A stretch of DNA of 64,000 bases from Ardenticatenaceae bacterium. GTDB taxonomy: Bacteria > Chloroflexota > Anaerolineae > Promineifilales > Promineifilaceae. The position numbers were made by a program, and so were the translations under genes. Under the pieces are notes generated by a model. The model did no database searches. It saw only the letters and a program-made list of their open reading frames with translations, and was not told where the DNA came from. Below, piece after piece: positions 42,938 through 52,426 of the stretch. The stretch lies in NCBI GenBank assembly GCA_020634455.1, contig JACKBQ010000001.1, positions 310,001 through 374,000 of the forward strand. Direction: 5' to 3'. Every line of letters starts with the position of its first letter. The first letter of the stretch is position 1.

Positions 42938-43597
42938 CTAACTCAACGTTTCTTGCAAAAAGCGCACCGTGCGCTGCCACGCCAAGTTTGCCGCTTCTGC
43001 GTCATAGGCATCGGGCCGCGATGGTTCAAAGAACCAGTGGCCAGTGTTGGGGTAGCTGTGGAAGGTGGTCGGACGGCCGTTTTCTTTCAGGCTCTGTTCC
43101 ATTTGTGCGATGTAATCGGCATCCTCGTAGGGGTCATTGGCAGCAAAGTGGCCTAAGTAGCTGGCTTGGCTGTCGGTTTGTTCGAGCATGCCCGCGCCAT
43201 AAAACAGCACAACGGCCGTTATCTGTTCTGGTTGTGCATAGGCTGCCCCCACGGCGTACATCGCGCCCAGCGAAAACCCAATCACGCCAATTTTGGGTCC
43301 TTGACATGCTTCATGGGCCAGCAGCCGCTGGGTGGCTTCCTTGATGATTGTTTCGGCGGCGTCGGAGTCCATGAGGCCGCTGTATGCCTCGGCCTGTTCG
43401 ATGGTGGTAGCGATACGGCCGTCGTACAAATCCGGGGCCAGTGCCACAAAACCCGCTGCTGCCAGCCGATCGGCCACATTTTTGATGTCCTCATTCAGTC
43501 CCCACCAGGGATGCAAAACCAACACACCCGGACCTTTGCCGCTGGCTGGCAATGCCAGATGCGCTTCTGCTTCTAAATCATTTGCTTTAATTTTCAT
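42938..43597 (-). CDS. Dienelactone hydrolase family protein
   Basis: 219 aa from the ATG at 43597, which has AAGGGA upstream; a start 30 bases earlier is less likely. PGVLVLHPWWGLNEDIK and APDLYDG are family signatures, IGFSLGAMYA holds the nucleophile (Ser, where classical dienelactone hydrolase has Cys), and NTGHWFFEP the histidine. It is an esterase/lactonase of unknown substrate. The stop is one base from the converging kinase gene. Confidence 0.88.
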   Translation of the reverse strand: MKIKANDLEAEAHLALPASGKGPGVLVLHPWWGLNEDIKNVADRLAAAGFVALAPDLYDGRIATTIEQAEAYSGLMDSDAAETIIKEATQRLLAHEACQGPKIGVIGFSLGAMYAVGAAYAQPEQITAVVLFYGAGMLEQTDSQASYLGHFAANDPYEDADYIAQMEQSLKENGRPTTFHSYPNTGHWFFEPSRPDAYDAEAANLAWQRTVRFLQETLS

Positions 43598-43650
43598 AAG
43601 TTTTCCCTTGTAAGTCGGGTTGGCCATCCGACCTGCGATTAGAGTAGAAA

Positions 43651-43683
43651 GAAGTTCAACTTCTTCTGAGAAGTTGAACTTCT
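43651..43683. repeat. Hairpin of the GAAGTTCAACTTC word
   Basis: GAAGTTCAACTTCT and AGAAGTTGAACTTC, each itself nearly palindromic. The same word forms the hairpin at 45351-45381. Confidence 0.8.
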
Positions 43684-43692
43684 CGCCTACAT

Positions 43693-44814
43693 TTACACGA
43701 TTAGTTCAAAGCTGCGCTCGCCCAGGCGCTGGCCGTTGACCTGAATTTCCACCAGGTGCGTGCCGGGGTAGTAGGTGCGCGTGGTGATGGGCTTGATGGG
43801 GTGGTTTTTGGTGATGGTGATTGTTTCGTTGGGGGCGAGAACGGCCGTTTTCAGCTTAAACACCTTGCCACTCGTCTGCCCATTCGCCTTCAAAAAATGG
43901 ATGACAAAATCAATTATCAGATTCTGTTGGGTGACGGCCGTACTTTGCAGGGTGAAGTGCAGTTGCAGCGAATTGCCCAGCTTGAGCGGATTGGGCGATA
44001 CGGTGAAATCGGTGAGCTGCACCTGGGGCGGGCCGTAGCCCAGCACCGCCAGGGCGTCGGGATCGCCATCTTTCACCAGGGTGCGCAGGGCGCGCTGCAC
44101 AATCCAGCGCCGCTCCGGTGAACCATCGGCCCACCAGCGGGCGCAAGTCTGGATGACTAGCTGCGGATGGTCTTTGGTGATGTCGTTGAGGTGGTTGCTC
44201 ACGGAGCGGCGCACGTACTCGGCGGGATCGTCCTTAAGCTTTTCCAGCAGTGCCAGCGTGGGGCTGGGGTCTTCGATGAAGGCGTAAAGGTGGCCCGCCC
44301 AGGGCAGGCGGGGGCGCGTGCCTTCACTGACCAGCCGCCGGACGTGCATGTTTTCATCTTCGGCCCAGGTGTGCAAAATGGCTAGCATTTCGTCCTGGTG
44401 GTGAATGAGAAACGGCCGTATGGCAAATTCGGCCGTGTGTCGCTTGGTAATTTCGTGCATGGCCCGCACGCTCACGTCAAAATCTTCCAGCCCAAACGTC
44501 TCAATAAACTGGGCAATCGGCCAGTGGTGCCAGCCATCGGCAAACATGCCATCCTCGCTGCTGAGTTCTGCGCCGAGAGCCGCTTCCAGCACCGCCCAGG
44601 CGTTGGCAAAACCGGCAGGCAAATGGTCGTGCAGCGCCTGAACGAAGACGGTAGACCGTTCTTTCATTTCCAGGCCGTCCAACTGCGGCACAATTTGGCT
44701 CACGAAGGCATCGGCGGGGAATGGGGGGTGAACGGCCGTAATCATCCCAGCCATCCGCCGGGCGAGGTTTTCATCAAAGTATTCTTTGAATAATTTCTTT
44801 TCGTCTTCGCTCAA
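43693..44814 (-). CDS. AlkC/AlkD-type DNA alkylation repair protein
   Basis: 373 aa. HEAT-like helical repeats over about 260 residues, with WHHWPIAQFIETFGLEDF, HVRRLVSEGTRPRLPW and YVRRSVSNHLNDI typical of AlkC glycosylases that remove 3-methyl purines. The C-terminal 110 residues are a beta-sandwich (Ig-like) domain known in some AlkC proteins. It lies 3 bases after the DinB-fold gene on the same strand, which fits a DNA-damage operon with uvrB further upstream. Confidence 0.88.
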   Translation of the reverse strand: MSEDEKKLFKEYFDENLARRMAGMITAVHPPFPADAFVSQIVPQLDGLEMKERSTVFVQALHDHLPAGFANAWAVLEAALGAELSSEDGMFADGWHHWPIAQFIETFGLEDFDVSVRAMHEITKRHTAEFAIRPFLIHHQDEMLAILHTWAEDENMHVRRLVSEGTRPRLPWAGHLYAFIEDPSPTLALLEKLKDDPAEYVRRSVSNHLNDITKDHPQLVIQTCARWWADGSPERRWIVQRALRTLVKDGDPDALAVLGYGPPQVQLTDFTVSPNPLKLGNSLQLHFTLQSTAVTQQNLIIDFVIHFLKANGQTSGKVFKLKTAVLAPNETITITKNHPIKPITTRTYYPGTHLVEIQVNGQRLGERSFELIV

Positions 44815-44817
44815 GAT

Positions 44818-45330
44818 TTACCACTCGCCAGCGTAGCGTGGGTCATACGGCCGTACCGCATCGCCCAGCAAAAAATATTTTAGCTCAACCAGCTGGCGCA
44901 GGTGCAAAACATCATGCGCCACCCACGAAGCCAGCATGTCGCCTGCATGGAATTCACCCATCACGGGATGGGTTTCGGTTTTGTCCAGGTTGGGATTGTC
45001 CAGAGTGGCCAGCCAGGCCAGCGATTTTTGCCGTTCGTCGAGGAAGTTTTGTAGGGAGGTGGAGAGGTCGCGGGTGTTGTACTCGCGCTCCGTCACCCAG
45101 GCACCGGGATGAATGGGCGGCCACGGTTCGCCCGGCCGGTGCAAAATGTAATCAAATCGTTGCCGAAAATCTTCGCGCTCTTCGTCATACAAATGATTTA
45201 CCACTTCCAGCACCGACCAATCGTCTGGCGAGGGCTTGCGTTTGGCTTGCGCCTCGGTGATGTCGGCTACCAGCTGCCGAATGAGCTCGCCATTTTGCCG
45301 AAGTTGTTCCTGACACGCTGCAAAGTCCAT
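44818..45330 (-). CDS. DinB/YfiT-fold protein
   Basis: 170 aa. A four-helix metal-binding fold with histidines in VVNHLYDEE and WVAHDVLHLRQLVEL, matching the DinB_2 family. Relatives include bacillithiol transferases and putative thiol-dependent enzymes; this is not DNA polymerase IV despite the name. It is in an operon with AlkC. Confidence 0.85.
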   Translation of the reverse strand: MDFAACQEQLRQNGELIRQLVADITEAQAKRKPSPDDWSVLEVVNHLYDEEREDFRQRFDYILHRPGEPWPPIHPGAWVTEREYNTRDLSTSLQNFLDERQKSLAWLATLDNPNLDKTETHPVMGEFHAGDMLASWVAHDVLHLRQLVELKYFLLGDAVRPYDPRYAGEW

Positions 45331-45350
45331 TACTCACCTCCACTGTCAGA

Positions 45351-45381
45351 GAAGTTCAACTTTTGCCAAAAGTTGAACTTC
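45351..45381. repeat. Hairpin of the GAAGTTCAACTTT word
   Basis: GAAGTTCAACTTTTG and CAAAAGTTGAACTTC, an exact inverted repeat between uvrB and the DinB-fold gene. Confidence 0.8.
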
Positions 45382-45439
45382 AGTGTGCGTTTGTACATTG
45401 AACAAATGTGCTAATTTTACCTGCGATTCTGGCATTTAG

Positions 45440-47407
45440 CTAGGCAACTTCCAACTGATTTTTGAGCGCCACGATTTGGTCGCGGAGGCGGGCGGCTTTT
45501 TCAAATTCCAGATTGGTAGCGGCCGTTTTCATCGCCAGCGCCAGTTCATCAATTTGCACCAAAACATCGTCGGTCTGGTAGAGCGGGGCGGGTTCGGCAA
45601 CCGTAGCTTCCTCATCCCGCGCTTTCAATAATTTGTCCAGCTGCTTCACAATCGTTTGCGGCACGATGCCGTGTTTGGCGTTGTATGCTTCCTGCTTGGC
45701 GCGTCGTCGGTTGGTCTCATCAATCGCCCGCTGCATCGAATCGGTCACCCGGTCGGCATACATAATCACCTGCCCGGCCTCGTGGCGAGCGGCACGGCCA
45801 ATCGTCTGGATGAGCGCCCGATCGGAGCGCAAAAAGCCTTCCTTGTCCGCATCCAAAATCGCCACCAGGGACACTTCCGGCAAATCCAGCCCTTCGCGCA
45901 GCAGGTTGATGCCCACGACCGCATCGTAGACACCTGCGCGCAAATCTTGCAGGATTTCGACGCGCTCAAACGTGTCCACCTCGCTGTGCAGGTAATGCAC
46001 CTTCATCTCCATTTCGCGTAGATAGTTGGCCAAATCTTCGGCCATCCGCTTGGTGAGCGTGGTGATGAGGGCGCGCTGGCCCAAGGCCACCCGCTTTTTG
46101 AGCTCAAACAGCAAATCGTCTACCTGGCCGCGAATCGGCCGTATTTCAATTTCCGGGTCCAGCAAGCCAGTGGGTCGGATAATCTGCTCGACCGTTTGCG
46201 CCGTCTGTTCCAGTTCGTACGGCCCCGGCGTGGCCGAGGTGTAAATCACCTGGTAAGCGCGTTCTTCCCACTCGGCAAAGGTGAGTGGGCGATTGTCCAG
46301 GGCGCTGGGCAGGCGGAAGCCAAAATCCACCAGCGTTTCTTTGCGGTGACGGTCACCGTGGTACATGGCGCGGATTTGGGGGATGGTCATGTGGCTTTCG
46401 TCTACCACCAGCAGGTAATCGTCTGGGAAGTAATCGAGCAGGGTCCAGGGCGGGGCACCAGCCGGACGGCCGTAAAAGTGGCGGCTGTAATTTTCGCTGC
46501 CGTTGCAGTAACCCATCTCGCGCAACATTTCCAGATCAAAGCGGGTGCGCTGCTCCAGGCGGTACGCCTCTAGCAACTTATTGTCCTGATTTAGGCTGTC
46601 CAAACGTGCTTCCAACTCGGCTTCGATGCGGGTAACGGCCGTTGCCACATCATCCCGGTCGGTCACAAAATGGCGGGCGGGGTGGAACATCACTTCGGGC
46701 AGCTCGCGCTGAAGTTCACCGGTCACGCTGTCAATTTCGCTGATGCGCTCCACCTCCTCGCCCCAAAACTCGATCCGGTAAACAGCGCCCCCGTGTGGCG
46801 GTTGAATTTCCAGCACATCGCCACGGACACGGAAACGGCCGTAGCCCAATTCATAATCGTTCCGTTCGTAATAAATGTCGATCAGGCGGCGTAGCGTTTT
46901 GTCGCGGCGGGCCAGCTGGCCCGTTTGCAGGTGTAGATGCGCCTGGTGATACTTCACCGGATCGCCCAGCCCGTAAATGGCGCTGACGCTGGCCACGACA
47001 ATTACATCTCTTCGCGTAGCCAGTGATTGTGTGGCTGCCAACCGCATTCGCTCAATCTCCTCGTTGATTTCGGTGGTCTTTTCGATGTAGGTGTCGGTGC
47101 GGGGTACGTACGCTTCGGGCTGGTAATAATCATAGTAGCTTACAAAGTAGCTCACCGCGTTGTACGGGAAAAATTGGGAGAATTCGCTATAAAGTTGGGC
47201 TGCCAACGTCTTGTTGTGGGCCAAAATGAGGGTGGGGCGTTGTGTTTGCTGGATGACGTTGGCGATGGTGAACGTTTTGCCCGTGCCGGTGGCTCCCAGC
47301 AAGAGCTGGTGTTGTAAACCGCCCTGCAAGCCATCGACCAATCCGGCAATCGCCTGCGGCTGGTCGCCCGTGGGTTGATATTGTGATTCAAGTTGGAAAT
47401 TGGGCAT
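45440..47407 (-). CDS. uvrB: UvrB, excinuclease subunit B
   Basis: 655 aa, full length. P-loop GATGTGKT at 38-45, the beta-hairpin YYDYYQPEAYVPRTDTYIEK around 92-111, the helicase motifs (DESHMTIPQ, YTSATP, GINLLREGLDLPEV, QTIGRAARH) and a C-terminal UVR domain (LEFEKAARLRDQI). It loads UvrC at bulky DNA lesions. The annotation is secure. Confidence 0.98.
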   Translation of the reverse strand: MPNFQLESQYQPTGDQPQAIAGLVDGLQGGLQHQLLLGATGTGKTFTIANVIQQTQRPTLILAHNKTLAAQLYSEFSQFFPYNAVSYFVSYYDYYQPEAYVPRTDTYIEKTTEINEEIERMRLAATQSLATRRDVIVVASVSAIYGLGDPVKYHQAHLHLQTGQLARRDKTLRRLIDIYYERNDYELGYGRFRVRGDVLEIQPPHGGAVYRIEFWGEEVERISEIDSVTGELQRELPEVMFHPARHFVTDRDDVATAVTRIEAELEARLDSLNQDNKLLEAYRLEQRTRFDLEMLREMGYCNGSENYSRHFYGRPAGAPPWTLLDYFPDDYLLVVDESHMTIPQIRAMYHGDRHRKETLVDFGFRLPSALDNRPLTFAEWEERAYQVIYTSATPGPYELEQTAQTVEQIIRPTGLLDPEIEIRPIRGQVDDLLFELKKRVALGQRALITTLTKRMAEDLANYLREMEMKVHYLHSEVDTFERVEILQDLRAGVYDAVVGINLLREGLDLPEVSLVAILDADKEGFLRSDRALIQTIGRAARHEAGQVIMYADRVTDSMQRAIDETNRRRAKQEAYNAKHGIVPQTIVKQLDKLLKARDEEATVAEPAPLYQTDDVLVQIDELALAMKTAATNLEFEKAARLRDQIVALKNQLEVA

Positions 47408-47424
47408 CTCAGGCCTCCATTTTG

Positions 47425-47484
47425 AGTGAAAAGTGATAAGTGAAAAGTAAAAAGTTCGCCAATCTTTTCACTTGTTACTTTTCA
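47425..47484. repeat. Hairpin of the GAAAAGTG word
   Basis: AGTGAAAAGTGATAAGTG and the complement CTTTTCACTTGTTACTTTTC form an imperfect hairpin upstream of uvrB. The same word occurs at 29625-29652 at the mobA start. Confidence 0.75.
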
Positions 47485-47579
47485 GTATAAAGAGAGTTCA
47501 TGACATCTTTTGTCAGGAGTTTGAGCAATACGGCCGTTCTTGTTAGACTTGTGCTCTTATCAAAAATTAGGACAGCATT

Positions 47580-48488
47580 GTGAAAATAGCAGTTATTTCA
47601 GATATTCATGGCAACATGCCCGCGCTGGAAACAGTAACGGCCGATATTGAAAAGTGGCAGCCCGATCAGGTCATTGTAGATGGGGATATTGTCAATCGTG
47701 GGCCGCTTTCGCGGGAAAGTTTGGAGTGGGTGTTAGCACGCCAGTCCAACGATGGCTGGCAAATCGTCAAGGGCAACCACGAAGATTATGTGTTGGAATG
47801 TGTCAACAACCAGGCGGTGGGGCCAGAATTTGAAGTGCGCCAGTTTGCCCACTGGGCTTATGACCAGGTGGTGGAATTTGTGCCGATAATTGCCCAATTT
47901 CCGGAGCAGAAATCTGTTTTCGCCCCAGATGGCAGCGAACTTCGCGTGGTGCATGGCTCGATGCGCGACAATCGCGACGGCATCTACCCGCAAACGACGG
48001 ACAAGGAACTGCGAGAGCAAATCGCGCCTGCCCCTGCCGTATTTGTGACGGGCCACACTCATCGGCCACTTATTCGCCAGATTGACGAGACGACGGTGGT
48101 GAATATTGGCTCGGTGGGCGCTTCTTTTGATGGCAACCGGGAGTTGAGTTATGGCCGTTTCACCTGGCAACCCAACACAGGCTGGACGGCCGAAATTGTG
48201 CGGCTCCCGTACGATTTTTCTCGCATTGAGGCCGACTACCTCACCTCTGGCTTTTTAGACGGGGCGGGGCCGATGGCGCAGCTAATGCTGGTGGAACTGC
48301 GTCGGGCTGGCGGGCTGGTTTACCGCTGGGCCAGCCGTCACCAGGATGCCGTGCTGGCAGGCAAGATTAGTTTGAGCGAGAGTGTGCGTAAGGTGCTGCA
48401 ACACGAGGATTTACGGCCGTATCTCGGCGCACCGGGCTGGTCAGTGGAAGCGGTGATGGGCGAGAGGGACTTAGTGGACGGCCGTTAA
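47580..48488 (+). CDS. Calcineurin-like metallophosphoesterase
   Basis: 302 aa with a GTG start. ISDIHGNMPALE, VDGDIVNRGP, VKGNHEDYV and TGHTHRPLI give all metal-binding motifs. NIGSVGASFDGN is typical of the YfcE/diadenosine tetraphosphatase-like group. The C-terminal 90 residues beyond the fold are an extension. Phosphoesterase of unknown substrate. It converges with the WYL regulator, overlapping by 4 bases at the stops. Confidence 0.92.
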   Translation: MKIAVISDIHGNMPALETVTADIEKWQPDQVIVDGDIVNRGPLSRESLEWVLARQSNDGWQIVKGNHEDYVLECVNNQAVGPEFEVRQFAHWAYDQVVEFVPIIAQFPEQKSVFAPDGSELRVVHGSMRDNRDGIYPQTTDKELREQIAPAPAVFVTGHTHRPLIRQIDETTVVNIGSVGASFDGNRELSYGRFTWQPNTGWTAEIVRLPYDFSRIEADYLTSGFLDGAGPMAQLMLVELRRAGGLVYRWASRHQDAVLAGKISLSESVRKVLQHEDLRPYLGAPGWSVEAVMGERDLVDGR

Positions 48489-49465
48489 TGATTGCCAGTT
48501 GCCTGATACAGTTTTACCGCTTCTTGGGCCTGCGCATACATTTTTTGGCGCAATGCGGGTGGGGCGAGTACCTCAACGGCCGTTCCCAAACCTACCAGCT
48601 GCCGCGAGGCAGTTTCTAATGAATCGAAGGTGAGTGAAAGTATGGCGCAGCCGGTGGCGTCGAGTGGTGCAGCTTGCAGGGTGGCCACAATGCCCTCGCC
48701 AAAAACGAGCGCCAGCAGTGGCCCGCTGTTGGGCGCAACGCGCAGTTCCACAGCGATCCGGTTTTGCTGAGCTTCAAACCGATCGCGCCAGGTTTGCCAG
48801 TAATCGGCCAAATTAAAATTGACAGGACGCTCAAAGCTGCTGCCCGTTAGCTCTGCCTCCATGATGCGCGAGACGCGATACACCTGAATTTTGCCCCCGT
48901 ACATTCCCCCCACCATATACCAGACGCTGGTTTTGGCTACCAGCCCGTACGGGTCTATGAGCCGCTTGATCCATTGACCATCCCCTCGCCGATAGTTGAG
49001 CCGGAGCCGTTTATTTTGCCAAACGGCCGTTTGCACCAGCGGTAAAAATGGCGCATCCTCTTCCGTTTGAAACCAGGCTGCCGGGTCTAAGTGCAGCCGT
49101 TGCTGCACAAAAGCGGCATCTTGCTGAAATGGCGCAGGTAGCGAGGCCATTAGCTTCAACATAGCAGCTTCGGACGCTTTGTCTGCGCCCAGATCGGCCA
49201 GCAACCCCGGCACGGTGAACATGAACAGCGCTTGCACTTCTTTTTCGTTGAGGCCAGTCAGGTTGGTGCGGTAACTTTCCATCAACATACAGCCGCCGTT
49301 GGGGCCGCGTTCGGCGTACACGGGCACACCTGAACTACTCAAAGCGTCCAGGTCCCGGTAAATGGTGCGCGTTGAGACCTCTAGCCTTTCAGCCAGATCG
49401 TCGGCGGTCATACGGCCGTTCGTTTGCAACAACATCAACAAAGAAATCAAGCGATCTGCACGCAT
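48485..49465 (-). CDS. YafY-type HTH/WYL transcription regulator
   Basis: 326 aa from the ATG at 49465; a start 18 bases earlier cannot be excluded. The N-terminal RADRLISLLMLLQTNGRMTA and VSTRTIYRDLDALSSSGVP form a DeoR-like winged helix. The middle WYL domain has LRLNYRRGDG and PYGLVAKTSVWYMVGG, a ligand- or nucleic-acid-sensing fold, and a WCX-type C-terminus follows. WYL regulators often control defence or DNA-damage genes. Here no target is evident. Confidence 0.9.
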   Translation of the reverse strand: MRADRLISLLMLLQTNGRMTADDLAERLEVSTRTIYRDLDALSSSGVPVYAERGPNGGCMLMESYRTNLTGLNEKEVQALFMFTVPGLLADLGADKASEAAMLKLMASLPAPFQQDAAFVQQRLHLDPAAWFQTEEDAPFLPLVQTAVWQNKRLRLNYRRGDGQWIKRLIDPYGLVAKTSVWYMVGGMYGGKIQVYRVSRIMEAELTGSSFERPVNFNLADYWQTWRDRFEAQQNRIAVELRVAPNSGPLLALVFGEGIVATLQAAPLDATGCAILSLTFDSLETASRQLVGLGTAVEVLAPPALRQKMYAQAQEAVKLYQATGNH

Positions 49466-49608
49466 GGGGCAAGTTTCTTGCATCTTTAAAGGACTGTCAA
49501 GCGTTAAAAACTCCTTAACAAATCCTTATTCCCTTCTTAACGCGTTGTTGATTCCCACTTAATGCCCATTGGGTACGCTGTTAAAAAATTTGAGAGAAAG
49601 GAAAAATT

Positions 49609-50448
49609 ATGCACATTTTAGTCACAAATGATGATGGCGTAACCGCCCCCGGATTGTTGGCATTGGCCCAGGCGATGCGCGAATTTGGCAAGGTAAGCAT
49701 TGTGGCACCTGACCACGATTGGTCTGGTGGTGGCCACGTAAAAACGCTCAATCGGCCCCTGCGCGTGCGCCGCGTGAAGCTGGCTGACGGTTCCGACGCG
49801 CTCACCAGCGACGGCGCGCCTTCCGACTGTGTGGCCCTGGCGTTAATGGGGTTGCTCAAAGATAAGGTGGATTTGGTAGTCTCTGGCGTAAACACGGCGG
49901 CCAACTTGGGCCACGATGTGACCTATTCTGGCACGGTAACGGCCGTTATGGAGGGCATCATCTGGGGTGTTCCCGGCGTGGCGGTTTCGCTAGACGGCCG
50001 TTCCTCTTCTTCCGCTGATCTGGATTACAGCCTGGCCGTCAAGGTTGCGGCTGATGTGGTGCGTACGGTTTTGGCCAATGAACTGCCGCAGGGTACTTTC
50101 CTTAACGTCAATGTGCCTTACGTGCCAACCCTTGAGTTCAAAGGCATCCGACTGACTCGGCAGGGGTTGCGCGTGTACCGCGACCGCTTGGACAAGCGCA
50201 CCGATCCGCGCGGCAACGACTATTACTGGATTGGCGGGGATCGTCCTACCGGTGTGCCGCACGAAGGTACCGATGTGGGCGCGCTTTTTGAAGGTTTTGC
50301 TTCAGTGACGCCGCTGTCGTTAGACCTGACTGCATTTCATGCCATGCCCTTGTTAGAAGAATGGCTTTGGAATGGTGTGGCAGACACCGCGAATGAGCTG
50401 ATTCCGGTATTGGCTGCCATGCCAGTTGGGGAAGCTGCGCTTCATTAA
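49609..50448 (+). CDS. surE: SurE 5'/3'-nucleotidase
   Basis: 279 aa. ILVTNDDGVTAPGL and VAPDHDWSGG are the metal site motifs; SDGAPSDCVALAL and VVSGVNTAANLGHDVTYSG complete the family signature. It removes phosphate from nucleoside monophosphates. The ATG has AGAAAGGAAAA before it. Secure family call. Confidence 0.96.
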   Translation: MHILVTNDDGVTAPGLLALAQAMREFGKVSIVAPDHDWSGGGHVKTLNRPLRVRRVKLADGSDALTSDGAPSDCVALALMGLLKDKVDLVVSGVNTAANLGHDVTYSGTVTAVMEGIIWGVPGVAVSLDGRSSSSADLDYSLAVKVAADVVRTVLANELPQGTFLNVNVPYVPTLEFKGIRLTRQGLRVYRDRLDKRTDPRGNDYYWIGGDRPTGVPHEGTDVGALFEGFASVTPLSLDLTAFHAMPLLEEWLWNGVADTANELIPVLAAMPVGEAALH

Positions 50449-50457
50449 GGGGGAGCG

Positions 50458-50664
50458 ATGGTTGATATTGCTCGTTTGGAAAACGAAAGAATAAAATCTC
50501 ACCTGACTGGCCTGCGCAAAGCAGTGATTCAGGCGGACCCAATGGTAATTGTAGACGGCCGTTTTGAACGCATGATGACTGCCCCCATTACCGTAATCGA
50601 AATTGCGCGGGAGCTGTTGGAAACAATGTCCCAACCAGCCCTCGGGCAAATCACGCAATCCTAG
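50458..50664 (+). CDS. Small hypothetical protein downstream of surE
   Basis: 68 aa, starting 9 bases after the surE stop with GGGGGAG before the ATG. It is soluble and helical, with no motif recognised. Close spacing and a good ribosome binding site support it as a real gene co-transcribed with surE. Confidence 0.55.
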   Translation: MVDIARLENERIKSHLTGLRKAVIQADPMVIVDGRFERMMTAPITVIEIARELLETMSQPALGQITQS

Positions 50665-50681
50665 TACCTACCCAACTATTT

Positions 50682-50749
50682 GCCACAGAGCTCACAGAAG
50701 ATTAAGAGGTGAAGTTTCATTTCTCAGATTCCTCTTTCCCCTCTGTGGC
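50682..50749. repeat. Intergenic GCCACAGAG inverted repeat
   Basis: GCCACAGAG and CTCTGTGGC enclose 50 bases with further CACAGA/CAGATT words, related in wording to the hairpin at 24342-24405. It sits between the convergent surE operon and pyrophosphatase gene. Confidence 0.65.
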
Positions 50750-50794
50750 TTCTTGGGGTAGTTTCTTAAACTCAAATGTCTAGGGGGTGAGGTG

Positions 50795-52150
50795 CTACCC
50801 CTCTAACGCGCCCAAAATTGTTGGTAACAGCTGCATTTTCCGCGATACCAGGCCGTCGGCGTTGAGCGTGCCATCTTCCCGCTTGGGGAAAGGCAATCCT
50901 TCGAGGGCTGGAATGTCGTTGGTAATGAGCAGACGACTGCCACGACGCACCACATCGGTTACCATGAGCATGGCAAAATCGAGTCCGTGGGTGTCACGTT
51001 GCTTTTTCAGGGCGTCGCCTAAAGCGCCCATGTACTCTGCCAGTTGGCTGCGATTTGTCACCTCCACCTGAGAGATGCCAAATTTGAGGCCGGCAGCTTC
51101 GTACTGTTTGAAGTCGGTGTTCACAATTTCGTCTGGCGTGCGTGAGGCGAGGCCCGCGCCCGCTTGCAGCACTTGTTCGCCAAATGTTTGAACCGTTTCC
51201 CCGGCCAGAGGCGAATCGCCAACTTTGGCCCAGCGCAAAAGCCGTTCGGCTGCTTCGCGGTCGCGGTTGGTGGTGGTGGGTGAATTGAGGACAAGCGTGT
51301 CGGACATGATGCCCGCTAGCAGCAGGCCAGCAAGCGCAGGCGGGGCGCTGAGCCCTGCTTCGTTGATGCGTTCGCTAACCAGGGTGCAGGTGCTGCCCAC
51401 CACGTCAATGGTAAAGCGGATGGGGGTGCGGGTGGGGGCGTTGTCCAGTCGGTGATGGTCTAGCACCTCAATTAAATCGGCATCGTCCAGAGCGCCGAGG
51501 GCTTGCCCAATTTCGTTGTGATCCACCAGGATGAGTTTGTATCGGGGGGGATTGAGCGCGTCTCTTTGGCGGCAGATGCCCTGGTAATGCCCTTCATCAT
51601 CAATCACCCAAAATTCGGTGCGTTCTTCGTGTAGGATGCGGGGCAGTACGTCGCGGATGCGGCTGTTGGCGGCAAATTTAGGTACGCCGGTGTCACATGC
51701 TTCGGAACACGGCCGTTCCATAATTTCGGCAATACGCATCTCTTCACGGCGCGGGTGTGCGCCTACAGATTCTTTTAGAAAGCGGAACAGGCTAAGCACC
51801 GTTACCAGACCATACGGTGTGCCGTCTTCGTTGACAACTGGGGCAATGCCACCAGTGCGGTTGGCGATGGCCCAAACATCGCGCAAGGGGCGGTCTGGGG
51901 TTGTGGTGTTGAAGCGGAGGGCGACGTTCTCAAACCGGGGCGAGGCATCTGGCAGCAAAACAGGGGGTTCCAGGTGCAGCCGTTCGAGTACCCAGGATGT
52001 TTGGGGGTTCAGATGACCCGCGCGGGCGGCCAGAATATCTTCTCCATGTTGATTTTGCAGTAGCCAGGCGTAGCCCATTGCTGCTGCGATTGAATCCGTG
52101 TCTGGGTTAATGTGCCCGATGACATACGTTCCGCTTGTTTTCTTTGCCAT
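50795..52150 (-). CDS. Manganese-dependent family II inorganic pyrophosphatase with CBS domains
   Basis: 451 aa. GHINPDTDSIAAAMGYAW is the DHH-family first motif, split from LVDHNE and VLDHHRL (the DHH motif) by a regulatory insert of CBS repeats (about 70-190). AGIMSDTLVLNSPTTT and the C-terminal DHHA2 domain with SRKMQLLP follow. CBS domains bind adenine nucleotides and inhibit or activate the enzyme, so PPi hydrolysis is tuned to energy status. No DRTGG domain was seen in the insert. Confidence 0.92.
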   Translation of the reverse strand: MAKKTSGTYVIGHINPDTDSIAAAMGYAWLLQNQHGEDILAARAGHLNPQTSWVLERLHLEPPVLLPDASPRFENVALRFNTTTPDRPLRDVWAIANRTGGIAPVVNEDGTPYGLVTVLSLFRFLKESVGAHPRREEMRIAEIMERPCSEACDTGVPKFAANSRIRDVLPRILHEERTEFWVIDDEGHYQGICRQRDALNPPRYKLILVDHNEIGQALGALDDADLIEVLDHHRLDNAPTRTPIRFTIDVVGSTCTLVSERINEAGLSAPPALAGLLLAGIMSDTLVLNSPTTTNRDREAAERLLRWAKVGDSPLAGETVQTFGEQVLQAGAGLASRTPDEIVNTDFKQYEAAGLKFGISQVEVTNRSQLAEYMGALGDALKKQRDTHGLDFAMLMVTDVVRRGSRLLITNDIPALEGLPFPKREDGTLNADGLVSRKMQLLPTILGALEG

Positions 52151-52329
52151 GTTTTTCTCTCTTGCTTTGGTAACTGTAGTTGGTGAAAATTAAGGTTGGG
52201 GTGGGGTAGTGATTGTTTGGCTGTGAAGGTGATTGGTTGTTTGGTAACCAGCGGGATTATAGACAGTTTTCCTGTCGAAGTGTCTTTCGTTGGCCGCTCA
52301 TTGACGGTTAGTGTCACTTCTGTTGATTT

Positions 52330-52339
52330 TTGTCACTGT
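52330..52339 (+). promoter_or_regulatory. TTGTCACTGT motif, copy 1
   Basis: The 10-mer TTGTCACTGT lies about 90 bases before the secreted-protein gene; the related word GTGTCACT lies 19 bases further upstream. The same 10-mer precedes two other genes (53355, 58270). Confidence 0.4.
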
Positions 52340-52426
52340 CAAACGTTTAAGATTCGCTTTATGATTGCTTTATAGTTGTGTACTGGTGTGTGATGAGCTA
52401 CCCATCGGTACGGGAGGCTAGTTGTG